From assembly GCA_013138705.1 (NCBI GenBank), contig WTCF01000083.1, positions 1 through 6,781 of the forward strand: a stretch of 6,781 nucleotides of DNA, read 5' to 3'. Of the stretch, positions 1-6,627 are shown piece after piece (positions within the stretch are counted from its first letter, which is position 1; each line of letters begins with the position of its first letter). Both the position numbers and the translations under genes were made by a program. Origin of the DNA: Deltaproteobacteria bacterium (lineage in GTDB: Bacteria; Desulfobacterota; Dissulfuribacteria; Dissulfuribacterales; UBA3076). Below the pieces are notes generated by a model, which searched no databases, was not told where the DNA came from, and saw only the letters and a program-made list of their open reading frames with translations.

Positions 1-1
1 A

Positions 2-691
<690 letters not shown>

Positions 692-696
692 TTCCA

Positions 697-1779
697 TTAC
701 GCCCCCAGCCTCTTATAACATTTTATGCAGCATTGAGGCATTTCTGACAGGATTTGCTCAGGACTTCTCGTTAACTTTGGCTTAAAGGGCTCTCTGAATC
801 CGGAGTATTCCTTCTTATTCCAGATGTGGGTTAAGCTTTCGTTTTGTATGTTGCCAAAGGAGATTCCTCTTATCGGAAAAGTTTGACCTTTGAAGATGTA
901 GCTGGGGGGATTACGGTTACCAAGTTCGCGGGTTTTACATAGAACCGGATCGGTAAGAACGCATGGGACGACCTCACCTTCAACATTGATAACACACGCA
1001 TGGCGGACATTTTCGCGGCAGCAGCCGGAGGCATTGTCAAGGCCGGGGCCGTGATAATCAAAGATGATGTTTTCACTGGCTGCTTTGTCTTTGATCTCCT
1101 CCAGCGCAATGCTATAATAGTCAGTACGCCCCGTATCGTTGAAGATCGCTTCTGCGGTAAGTTTCGGATCAATGATCAACGTCAGGTTGCTGGCTACTAT
1201 CTGTTTTGCTCCCACCCTTTTTGCAAGGGGGAGAATCTCCTTGAGTTCATGAAAATTGGATCTGAGCATGAGATAGGCCAGATGCACCGCCGGGACATGG
1301 GTTTTCCTTTCAGCCTTGATCTTGCAGAGTAGTTCAAGACTGGAAATAATCGTCTTAAAGTCACTCCCCTTACGGATCTGGTTGTGGGCTGGTGCTGTGG
1401 TGCCGGCGAGACTGATACCGATGATGTCCAACTCTAAATCAACCAACTTTCGGATGGTATCTTCAGTAAGAAGCATGCCGTTTGTAGTAAATCCAGTGCG
1501 TTTGCCTCGATTCTTGCAAATCCGGATCATTTCAAAGATATCGTTGTTAAGAAGAGGTTCTCCCCACCCCTGCAGGTAAACCATGTCCGTATATTTGAGA
1601 AAAGGGATCAAATTATAAAAGAGATCTATCGGCATCTGTTTGTTTGTCCAACGGCTCCTCATCAGAGTACGGGGACAATAGATGCAGGCTCCATTGCAAA
1701 GGGTCGTTATTTCAACCTGGACCCAGTCCAGGGTTGGGCTCTTGATTTTGTCCAGTTGTCTTTTAAACCATTTAAACAT
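697..1779 (-). CDS. Radical SAM protein with SPASM-type C-terminal Fe-S domain, function unknown
   Basis: About 360 residues. The radical SAM cluster motif is CNGACIYC (CX3CX2C, Cys 28, 32 and 35 from the chosen start), preceded by VQVEITTLCN. A GGE-like SAM-binding motif reads QGWGEPLL near residue 71, and TTNGMLLT near 99 fits the partial TIM barrel. The C-terminal third is Cys-rich in SPASM fashion: GCCRENVRHAC, then GEVVPC (near 269-274), and CCIKC at the end, able to hold auxiliary 4Fe-4S clusters. SPASM enzymes often modify peptides or mature enzymes, but no precursor peptide or partner enzyme adjoins it, so the substrate is unknown. I chose the ATG at 1779 because MFKWFKRQLDKI leads naturally into the barrel; a TTG at 1830 would add 17 residues (ending SLN). 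Neither start has a good Shine-Dalgarno. It lies about 250 bases downstream of the cytochrome gene on the same strand; co-transcription is possible but unproven. Confidence 0.88.
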   Translation of the reverse strand: MFKWFKRQLDKIKSPTLDWVQVEITTLCNGACIYCPRTLMRSRWTNKQMPIDLFYNLIPFLKYTDMVYLQGWGEPLLNNDIFEMIRICKNRGKRTGFTTNGMLLTEDTIRKLVDLELDIIGISLAGTTAPAHNQIRKGSDFKTIISSLELLCKIKAERKTHVPAVHLAYLMLRSNFHELKEILPLAKRVGAKQIVASNLTLIIDPKLTAEAIFNDTGRTDYYSIALEEIKDKAASENIIFDYHGPGLDNASGCCRENVRHACVINVEGEVVPCVLTDPVLCKTRELGNRNPPSYIFKGQTFPIRGISFGNIQNESLTHIWNKKEYSGFREPFKPKLTRSPEQILSEMPQCCIKCYKRLGA

Positions 1780-2031
1780 GTTTAATGATAGGCAATCGAT
1801 TCTTGGGAGATTCAAAAAGCCGGCCGACAAGTACCATGTTTGGGGGGAAAACTACTCTATAAAGGATCAGGATGTCAAAACTTGCTGAGCGAGCACAGCG
1901 AGTGGGTGGCGAATTTTCATGCTCGGGGGTGACAAAAGTCCCGGTCATGAACGTTTAGCACCTTGGCCACCTTGGGGTGACCCCTTACGATCGAGGCCAT
2001 ATTTGCTAATGGGCGTAGGAAGGATAAGAAA
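1780..2031. other. Intergenic stretch between cytochrome and radical SAM genes
   Basis: No supported gene. It contains the hairpin at 1880-1903, an 8-base tandem repeat CACCTTGG at 1959-1966 and 1968-1975 (period 9), and the 10-base near-palindrome GGGGTGACCC at about 1974-1983. A 58-codon minus-strand frame (1772-1948) has no ribosome binding site and no recognisable motif. No convincing sigma70 promoter for the radical SAM gene was found: a TTGACA lies on the minus strand near 1870-1876, but the nearest TATA-like box is only 11 bases downstream of it. Confidence 0.5.
1880..1903 (-). terminator. Imperfect palindrome / hairpin, possible weak terminator after the cytochrome gene
   Basis: On the minus strand ACTCGCTG pairs with CAGCAAGT (8 pairs including one wobble) around an 8-base loop that can itself add two G-C pairs. 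It is followed by only TTT (four T counting the last stem base), which is short for an intrinsic terminator. It lies about 130 bases beyond the cytochrome stop. It could equally be a fragment of a dispersed repeat. Confidence 0.25.
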
Positions 2032-3165
2032 TCAATCATCCTTGGTAGTATGGCATATAAAACATCCACCCGATCCACCGCCCCCAGCGACCATATTATC
2101 ATAATCCCACCTAAGCATATCGGGATAATCAGTGGCATGAGCCGCATGGCAGGAGAGGCATGTGACAACGGCGATATCAGGATGAACAATACCGCTAACT
2201 AAATCAGGTACTGTTGTCCTGCCCGGAGGGGCCTCTACACTGTAAGTTGTGTAGTCAGAATATTCACCTTCATTCGGTATAACAACATCAGAGGGATGTC
2301 TTATAAATGGTGAGGAAGTGCCTCCTGTTTGAGTCAGGTCATGAAATTGTCCATGGCATGTGGCACAGAATCCGCTTATAGTATTATTAGGAGGCTGTAC
2401 ACCACTGGCAGAATGACAACTATTGCTACAACTTACTACCATAGGAGTAGTTGCCCCAAAGTACTCATTATGATCACCTGGAGCCACATTCTGCCACTTG
2501 GTACCTGTATTCTCAAGGCCTTTTACCCCCAACAGGAACCGATAACTGTTTGCCACCGTATCGGCAGTGTCACACTTCCCATCTACATTCCCATGGTGAG
2601 CACCTTTTAGCATGGGTACCCCGGTGGTTTTTTCCCCGTCATCATCTGAGCGGTTACCGTGGCAACCGATGTACCCCGCACAGGTGAGATTTGTGTCATT
2701 GATTATCCCGGGATGGCCGCCAACCGGCATAAGGCCCGGGGCAGCATCCAGATCACCGTCAGGGTTGCCTATGTCAATTACATTATGCCCCTTGGCATCC
2801 GATGCCCCGCTGCCTTTGGCACCAAGGATATAGGCAAAATTGCCGGCTGCCAGATCCTCAACATCTTTGTGATAGACTTGGGGGATGTCGCTGCCCCCTA
2901 TTACTGCAATCTTGCCCGCATCGCCCATGCCATGGCATCCCAAGCATGTGCCACGAGTCAAGGAAGGAAATGGACCAGTACCCTTCCAAGGATCGAGACC
3001 ATAGGGATCCACAGATTCACCACTCTGGCTATTGTGCATGGTGTGGCAGTTACAACATACACCTGTGATCTTAGCTTGAGAACTATTAGACAGAAACCCA
3101 AAGATAGCACTTATAAGAACAAGGCCCACTAAGAAAAAACAGGCCTTTCTGGCTTTTTGTTTCAA
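2032..3165 (-). CDS. Secreted multiheme cytochrome c, five CXXCH plus two widened heme motifs
   Basis: 377 residues. The N-terminus is a Sec signal peptide: basic MKQKARK, a hydrophobic core over about residues 9-24, then SNSSQA before KITG (likely cleavage after residue 31). Canonical heme motifs are CCNCH (37-41), CLGCH (74-78), CATCH (267-271), CLSCH (336-340) and CFICH (368-372). Two widened motifs are present: CAGYIGCH (162-169, CX5CH) and CSNSCH (246-251, CX3CH). Many extra histidines (HTMH, KGAHHG, DHNEY, HAAH) could serve as distal ligands. It is therefore a periplasmic or outer-surface electron carrier with five to seven covalent hemes. It resembles the unnamed cytochromes of sulfate- and metal-reducing deltaproteobacteria that start with [13 protein letters not shown] and end with a Gly-rich loop before CFxCHTTKD; this is recognition from memory. 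The start is TTG, supported by AGGGAAG 3 bases upstream and by the signal peptide beginning there. No biogenesis or partner oxidoreductase gene is adjacent. Confidence 0.92.
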   Translation of the reverse strand: MKQKARKACFFLVGLVLISAIFGFLSNSSQAKITGVCCNCHTMHNSQSGESVDPYGLDPWKGTGPFPSLTRGTCLGCHGMGDAGKIAVIGGSDIPQVYHKDVEDLAAGNFAYILGAKGSGASDAKGHNVIDIGNPDGDLDAAPGLMPVGGHPGIINDTNLTCAGYIGCHGNRSDDDGEKTTGVPMLKGAHHGNVDGKCDTADTVANSYRFLLGVKGLENTGTKWQNVAPGDHNEYFGATTPMVVSCSNSCHSASGVQPPNNTISGFCATCHGQFHDLTQTGGTSSPFIRHPSDVVIPNEGEYSDYTTYSVEAPPGRTTVPDLVSGIVHPDIAVVTCLSCHAAHATDYPDMLRWDYDNMVAGGGGSGGCFICHTTKDD

Positions 3166-3168
3166 AAT

Positions 3169-3175
3169 CTTCCCT
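3169..3175 (-). promoter_or_regulatory. Ribosome binding site fixing the TTG start of the cytochrome gene
   Basis: The minus strand reads AGGGAAG just before ATT-TTG-AAA-CAA. The purine core sits a few bases upstream of TTG 3165, and no in-frame ATG or GTG exists near the signal peptide, so TTG is the best start. Confidence 0.55.
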
Positions 3176-3185
3176 TTTTCTATTA

Positions 3186-3214
3186 AATTTACAGCATTTT
3201 ACAGCGATTGTCAA
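3186..3214 (-). promoter_or_regulatory. Sigma70-type promoter of the cytochrome gene
   Basis: On the minus strand TTGACA (3209-3214, perfect -35) is followed by exactly 17 bases and then TAAATT (3186-3191, 4 of 6 to TATAAT). The predicted transcript start near 3179 gives a leader of about 14 bases that contains the ribosome binding site. The spacer holds the octamer GCTGTAAA twice, 10 bases apart (plus-strand TTTACAGC at 3188-3195 and 3198-3205), a candidate operator or curved segment. Confidence 0.5.
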
Positions 3215-3215
3215 C

Positions 3216-3276
3216 ATGGGATACCGGAAAAAAGCGCCTGAGGACTCAACGGAAAGGTTAGGGCCGGTATCCCCAT
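3216..3276. repeat. Inverted repeat next to the cytochrome promoter
   Basis: ATGGGATACCGG (3216-3227) is repeated inverted as CCGGTATCCCCAT (3264-3276), a 12-base match with one extra C. The 36-base interior has its own small palindrome TGAGGACTCA (3239-3248) and a run of A (T on the minus strand) at 3228-3233. The left arm ends one base from the -35 box. It could be an extruding hairpin, a regulator site or the remnant of a very small mobile element. Confidence 0.5.
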
Positions 3277-3397
3277 TTAATTTGTCTTACAAACTCCCTG
3301 CTTAGATAGTCGCAAGATAGATGCCATGCAGATCGACTCAGAACAGCGCTCAATGCCCATTGAAGCATGAAAATTAGCCAATTTTTCAGAATATGAA

Positions 3398-3434
3398 AAA
3401 TACTTTTCCTATTATAAGAAATACTTTTCCTATT
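3398..3434. repeat. Direct repeat, two perfect 16-base copies at 21-base period
   Basis: AAATACTTTTCCTATT occurs at 3398-3413 and 3419-3434, separated by ATAAG. The 21-base period equals two helical turns. The minus strand reads TATAAT at 3411-3416 between the copies, but no -35 stands at the right distance. Confidence 0.6.
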
Positions 3435-3776
3435 TAGGTTCACAATGTAAAAGCATTGGAACTTAATAGATTCTTACACTGCCCAATTTCTACTGCATTT
3501 ATTTAAAATTGATTTTGTTGAGCCCTCAAACACGCGAATTGGCACATAAATGAATTCTGCGTCTTTCGTGTGTTGTCAATGTCCATTAATTTTGACCCAT
3601 TTGAGTGTCCATAATCTAAAGCCACACCTTCTGCTGGATATAGCTGTACTATCAGCGACTGTTTATCAGTGCTTCCCAAAAGCTCTATCGCAGTCAGCAA
3701 CCCGGAGCCCGGGGGAAAGGCCACACACGTGAATCGCTTCAAAAACTGCTCAGCTCTATTACCTCCGGCCAATACA

Positions 3777-5603
3777 TCACTGGATCGGTCCCTTACCCAC
3801 GGGACGGTTATTGGCGGCCAGAATGGTCTTTCGCAATCTGATGGAAAGGGGGGTCACTTCCACCATCTCATCGGCTTTGATAAAGTGGATGGCCCTCTCC
3901 AGGGTCATGGGCATGACCGTTGTCAAAACCACGGCGTCATCCTTGCCCGAGGCCCGCATATTGGAGAGCTTTTTTCCTTTGCAGGGATTCACATTGAGAT
4001 CCACTTCCCGGTTGTATTCCCCAACGATCATGCCTTCATACACCGGATCATTGGGTGCCACGAACAACTGCCCCCGGGGTTCCAGCCTGAATAAGGCGTA
4101 AGCCACGGCCTTTCCCTGGCGGTCCGAGACCAATGCTCCCGTGTACCGGGACGGAAAATCTCCCAGATAATCCTCATACCCGAAAAAATAAGAATTCAGA
4201 ATTCCTGTGCCCTTGGTATCGGTCAAGAATTCCTCCCGGTACCCGATCAGCCCCCGGGAAGGCATGATAAATTCGATTCTCACCCGCCCCGAGCCTTTGT
4301 TCACCATATTGCTCAGGCGAGCCTTTCGATGGGCCAGCTTTTCAGTTACGACCCCCACGAATGACTCGTCGCAATCCACGAACACATGTTCCATGGGTTC
4401 CTGGCGTTTGCCATTCTTTTCCTTATAGATCACCTCAGGTCGTCCCACGCACATTTCAAACCCTTCTCGGCGCATAATTTCGATGAGAATTGCCATTTGG
4501 AATTCCCCCCGGCCCTTGACAATGAAGCATTCTTGACTGCCGGTATCTTCCACGCGAATAGCCACGTTGCGTAGGGTCTCTTTCATGAGCCGTTCCCGGA
4601 TTTTGCGGGATTGAACAATTTTACCTTCCTTGCCCACCAGGGGACCGTTGTTGATGGTAAAGGTCATGGAGACCGTGGGCTCGTCCACGCGGATGCGCTT
4701 CAATGCCTTGGGCTCGGTTCGGGTGCAGATGGTATCTCCGATTTTTACATCGTCGACACCCGAGATCACGATGATATCTCCGACATCGGCGCGGTCCACG
4801 GCTTTCAGCGCCATGCCCTGGTACACCTGGAGCTTGGCGAGCTTGATGGGCAGGCGGGAGTTATCTTCCGTGATACAGACCAAGCCGTCATCAAAGGAGA
4901 TGGACCCGTTCAGGATCTTGCCCACGGCCAAGCGGCCCAGATAGTCGGAATAGTCCAGATTCGCCACCAGCATTTGAAAGGGTTCTTCCGAATCGTAAAC
5001 AGGTCCCGGGATTTCCGACAAAATCGTATCAAAGAGCAGGTGGATGTTTTTCCGCGGCTCATCCAGGGCGGGTTGAACAATGCCCTGACGGCCAATGGCA
5101 TAGAGGACCGGAAAATCCAATTGATCCTCGGAAGCATCCAGGTCGATGAACAGATCGTAAATCTCGTCCAGCACCTCATCGGCCCGGGCATCTTTGCGGT
5201 CGATCTTGTTGATCACCACCAGCATGACCAATCCTGCTTCCAGGGCTTTGTTCAAAACAAACCGGGTTTGGGGCAGGGGGCCTTCCGAAGCATCCACCAG
5301 CAAAATAGCGCCGTCCACCATGGCCAGAGCCCGTTCCACTTCCCCGCCAAAATCCGCGTGGCCCGGGGTATCCAGGATGTTGATCTTGGTATCTTTCCAC
5401 ATGACCGAGCAGTTTTTGGCCGCGATGGTAATGCCCCGCTCCCGCTCCAGATCCATGCTGTCCATGATCCGCTCATCCATTTCCTTGCCTTCCCGGAATA
5501 GGCCGCTTTGGCGGAACATGGCATCCACCAGGGTGGTCTTGCCATGGTCGACGTGGGCGATGATAGCAATATTTCTCAATTTTTGATTTTGTTGTTTGGT
5601 CAT
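3777..5603 (-). CDS. typA: Ribosome-associated translational GTPase TypA/BipA
   Basis: 608 residues, full family length. Translational GTPase related to EF-G and LepA that binds 70S ribosomes and aids ribosome assembly and growth under stress or cold; cytosolic. GTPase motifs in order: G1 AHVDHGKT (16-23), switch I RGIT (56-59), G3 DTPGH (78-82), G4 NKID (132-135). The G5 region reads YAIGRQG where YAS(A/G) is usual, a mild deviation. Then follow the beta-barrel domain, EF-G-like domains ([28 protein letters not shown] is the most recognisable TypA block) and the C-terminal domain ending [21 protein letters not shown]. The ATG at 5603 puts G1 at the usual distance from the N-terminus; AGAGAGG lies about 13 bases upstream, rather far for a ribosome binding site. 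The gene is visibly richer in G+C than its flanks. The stop of an upstream toxin-gene fragment overlaps its start as ATGA. Confidence 0.97.
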   Translation of the reverse strand: MTKQQNQKLRNIAIIAHVDHGKTTLVDAMFRQSGLFREGKEMDERIMDSMDLERERGITIAAKNCSVMWKDTKINILDTPGHADFGGEVERALAMVDGAILLVDASEGPLPQTRFVLNKALEAGLVMLVVINKIDRKDARADEVLDEIYDLFIDLDASEDQLDFPVLYAIGRQGIVQPALDEPRKNIHLLFDTILSEIPGPVYDSEEPFQMLVANLDYSDYLGRLAVGKILNGSISFDDGLVCITEDNSRLPIKLAKLQVYQGMALKAVDRADVGDIIVISGVDDVKIGDTICTRTEPKALKRIRVDEPTVSMTFTINNGPLVGKEGKIVQSRKIRERLMKETLRNVAIRVEDTGSQECFIVKGRGEFQMAILIEIMRREGFEMCVGRPEVIYKEKNGKRQEPMEHVFVDCDESFVGVVTEKLAHRKARLSNMVNKGSGRVRIEFIMPSRGLIGYREEFLTDTKGTGILNSYFFGYEDYLGDFPSRYTGALVSDRQGKAVAYALFRLEPRGQLFVAPNDPVYEGMIVGEYNREVDLNVNPCKGKKLSNMRASGKDDAVVLTTVMPMTLERAIHFIKADEMVEVTPLSIRLRKTILAANNRPVGKGPIQ

Positions 5604-5932
5604 AATAAATTTAAAGCCTCTCTGAGCTCAATCATCCATTTCAATTCATCATCTTTCAACGCCCTTTCACAATAAACTGCCCGGTAGGTATCACCGTCAT
5701 AATCGTCAACGACTTCCAGGACTCCTGCTCCCTTGAACCCCTTTAACTGCTTGGCGTCTGGATGCTTGCTTCCAGACTGAGCAACATGCAAGGGACAATC
5801 ATCGGTAGGACTGGGGGACGTCCCACAATTCGCAACTATTTTCTCGTTGTGTATAAGTGGGGAGGGGAGGGGACCGGATCGCGTCAATCTCCTTATTTGG
5901 CTGAGACTACGAACAAGTCCATCGATCAACAA
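5600..5932 (-). pseudogene. Truncated HigB/Gp49-type (RelE-superfamily) toxin gene fragment
   Basis: Only the middle of this frame is recognisable: HVAQSGSKHPDAKQLKGF followed by KGAGVLEVVDDYDGDTYRAVY (about 5672-5791) matches the core of phage-derived Gp49/HigB toxins (PF05973 type), mRNA interferases of toxin-antitoxin pairs. Intact members continue after TYRAVY with a strand carrying a V-LH-FQKK-like motif and a further helix. Here the frame goes into CERALKDDELKWM and stops, and neither other frame restores the missing part. Upstream of about 5791 the sequence no longer resembles the family N-terminus, and the frame opens with a TTG lacking a ribosome binding site. No antitoxin gene adjoins. 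I infer a remnant cut at both ends and fused by chance to the typA leader; its TGA stop overlaps the typA ATG. A live divergent protein cannot be wholly excluded. Confidence 0.6.
5631..5659 (-). promoter_or_regulatory. Possible promoter of typA
   Basis: The minus strand has TTGAAA (5654-5659), 17 bases, then GATGAT (5631-5636), each 4 to 5 of 6 to consensus. It would start the transcript near 5624, leaving room for the AGAGAGG ribosome binding site. The boxes are weak and chance occurrence is possible. Confidence 0.22.
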
Positions 5933-6214
5933 GATCTGTACATGAACCCCAAAACCATGAGGTTATGGTAGCGAAGGTGCGAGCCGAAGGCAAGGGCGGA
6001 ACCGCGGGTTTACGGTTATAAAATAAAAAGGCATCATTGATTACACTGCAAAAAGCCTGAAACATGATTCCTCTCAAAATTTTTTTCAGCGGAATCATCA
6101 TTCTTTACTTCGGCAATTTGCGCCCTTTTCCTAAATCTTGCTATGGAATTTTTGTTAAAAAAATGGTAACTGTTCACGGGATTACAACGCCCATTTTACC
6201 GCAACCCACCGAAC
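5933..6214. other. Gene-free stretch between toxin fragment and inverted-repeat element
   Basis: No supported gene or RNA. Small minus (5907-6101) and plus (5762-5971) frames have no recognisable motif. Short inverted repeats are present, AACCG/CGGTT (6000-6004 with 6013-6017) and CCAT/ATGG near 5955-5968, none with a T-run. GGTAACTGTTCACGGG (6165-6180) resembles the outer arm of the element at 6215-6326 and may be a decayed partial copy. Confidence 0.45.
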
Positions 6215-6326
6215 TGTAAGCGTTTACAGGGTGCTGCAGATGCGAGGCGTACGGGTACGCAGACGTACTCCCTTTACTTCAAGTGCCCGGCAACAAAGCA
6301 GATGCGGTGCCCTGTGAACGCTTACA
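6215..6326. repeat. Long inverted-repeat intergenic element (REP/BIME-like)
   Basis: TGTAAGCGTTTACAGGGTGC at 6215-6234 is mirrored by GTGCCCTGTGAACGCTTACA at 6307-6326. Counting G-U pairs, bases 6215-6238 pair without interruption with 6303-6326 (24 pairs). Then comes a tandem G-A/A-G mismatch (6239-6240 with 6301-6302) and three further pairs. Both arms contain the direct repeat GCAGATGCG (6236-6244, 6298-6306). The interior has a second palindrome GCGTACGGGTACGC (6247-6260) and ACTTCAAGT (6276-6284). I associate this architecture with dispersed intergenic repeats of deltaproteobacteria; copy number cannot be seen here. The right arm stops 11 bases before the trp -35 box. Confidence 0.7.
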
Positions 6327-6337
6327 AAAAATGAATC

Positions 6338-6368
6338 TTGACAATCACCCTGAAGCAGGTCATATAGA
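6338..6368 (+). promoter_or_regulatory. Probable promoter of the trp leader and operon
   Basis: A perfect -35 TTGACA (6338-6343) is followed by CATATA after 17 bases (6361-6366) or TATAGA after 19 (6363-6368). The -10 box is weak in either register. A start near 6375 would give a leader of about 65 bases before the leader peptide. No clear TrpR-type operator palindrome was seen. Confidence 0.4.
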
Positions 6369-6439
6369 TAGCAGTCTGTAATTTCCATTAATTTGATCTA
6401 ACTTTTTTAAAACATATTTGCCTGAAGGAAAGACAAAAC

Positions 6440-6532
6440 ATGTATCAACCTTTTGCCATAAAACAAGCTGCTGATTCAGTTCTATGGTGGTGGCTGTGGC
6501 ACAGAGGAATGGTGCGCGTCTGCTCCTTTTAG
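6440..6532 (+). CDS. trpL: trp operon leader peptide (attenuator peptide)
   Basis: A 30-codon frame from ATG 6440 to TAG 6530-6532, with AAGGAA at 6425-6430 about 10 bases upstream. It opens MYQPFAIKQA and carries Trp at positions 16, 17, 18 and 20 (WWWLW; TGG codons at 6485-6493 and 6497-6499). Such Trp density in a tiny frame directly before a terminator and trpE is diagnostic of a sensor peptide. When charged Trp-tRNA is scarce the ribosome stalls on these codons, leaving 6513-6530 free to form the antiterminator; otherwise it reaches the stop and the terminator forms. The peptide itself probably has no function after synthesis. The Trp codons lie 31 to 45 bases before the stop, so a stalled ribosome covers only the start of the antiterminator's left strand. 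Confidence 0.9.
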   Translation: MYQPFAIKQAADSVLWWWLWHRGMVRVCSF

Positions 6533-6573
6533 GCTAAACCTTAAAGGCAAACTCAAAAGGCCGTGGACACGCA
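6503..6573 (+). promoter_or_regulatory. trp attenuator: pause hairpin and antiterminator
   Basis: Segment 2 (6513-6530, containing GCGCGTC, TGC and CCTTTT) pairs with segment 3 (6555-6573, AAAAGG then GTGGACACGC). CCTTTT/AAAAGG gives 6 pairs; after a small internal loop, nearly ten further pairs follow including two G-U and one C-A mismatch. Forming it removes the left arm of the terminator. The competing 1:2 hairpin can use AGAGGA (6503-6508) with TCCTTT (6524-6529), just after the Trp codons. CCTTT-AGG/CCT-AAAGG (6525-6547) is a further alternative. Pairings were worked out by eye. Confidence 0.65.
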
Positions 6574-6598
6574 AAGGTGTTCACGGTCTTTTTATTTT
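6555..6598 (+). terminator. Intrinsic terminator of the trp attenuator
   Basis: CCGTGGACAC (6561-6570) pairs fully with GTGTTCACGG (6577-6586), one G-U included, around the loop GCAAAG. It is followed by TCTTTTTATTTT (6587-6598), and AAAAGG before it can extend the stem into the U-tract. It stands between the leader-peptide stop and trpE. Confidence 0.88.
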
Positions 6599-6627
6599 GG
6601 CTCATGGGATTAAAAGGACAAGATATC

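Larger units (their letters stand above)
3215..3776. other. Gene-free stretch between typA and the cytochrome gene
   Basis: About 560 AT-rich bases with no credible gene. Two minus-strand frames exist, 3258-3443 (61 codons) and 3503-3772 (89 codons, TTG start 5 bases past the typA stop); neither shows a known motif or normal protein composition, and both run through the repeats listed here. Besides the inverted repeat at 3216-3276 and the direct repeat at 3398-3434, there is a hairpin at 3438-3462 (GTTC-a-CAATG, loop TAAAAG, CATTGGAAC) and a CCCGG-AGC-CCGGG hairpin at 3701-3713. Neither hairpin has a T-run, so I see no clear terminator for typA. Confidence 0.5.

Noticed and set aside
1772..1948. 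58-codon minus-strand frame before the radical SAM gene, considered as a peptide substrate
   Set aside because: No ribosome binding site, no leader/core pattern, overlaps the radical SAM start in another frame and runs through the 1880-1903 hairpin.
3216..3276. Intrinsic terminator on the minus strand (T-run after a small palindrome)
   Set aside because: The T-run at 3228-3233 is not directly preceded by a stable GC stem, and the larger inverted repeat encloses rather than precedes it.
3398..3434. CRISPR-like short repeat array
   Set aside because: Only two copies with a 5-base gap; no spacers of normal size and no cas genes.
3258..3443. 61-codon minus-strand frame
   Set aside because: Its N-terminal residues are just the translated 16-base direct repeat, and the rest has no family resemblance.
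3503..3772. 89-codon minus-strand frame just downstream of typA
   Set aside because: TTG start without a proper ribosome binding site, no recognisable domain, composition of translated intergenic DNA. Its start is only 5 bases past the typA stop, but typA already has its full family C-terminus, so it is not a typA extension.
4611..5501. 296-codon plus-strand open frame inside typA
   Set aside because: Antisense shadow of a G+C-rich conserved gene; its His/Gln/Asp-rich composition is typical of a reverse-frame artefact, and typA is unambiguous.
5762..5971. 69-codon plus-strand frame opposite the toxin fragment
   Set aside because: No ribosome binding site or motif; it overlaps the toxin-family match on the other strand.
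5970..6017. Start of a group II intron (GTGCGAG-like 5' end)
   Set aside because: No domain V, maturase frame or consistent 5' consensus follows.
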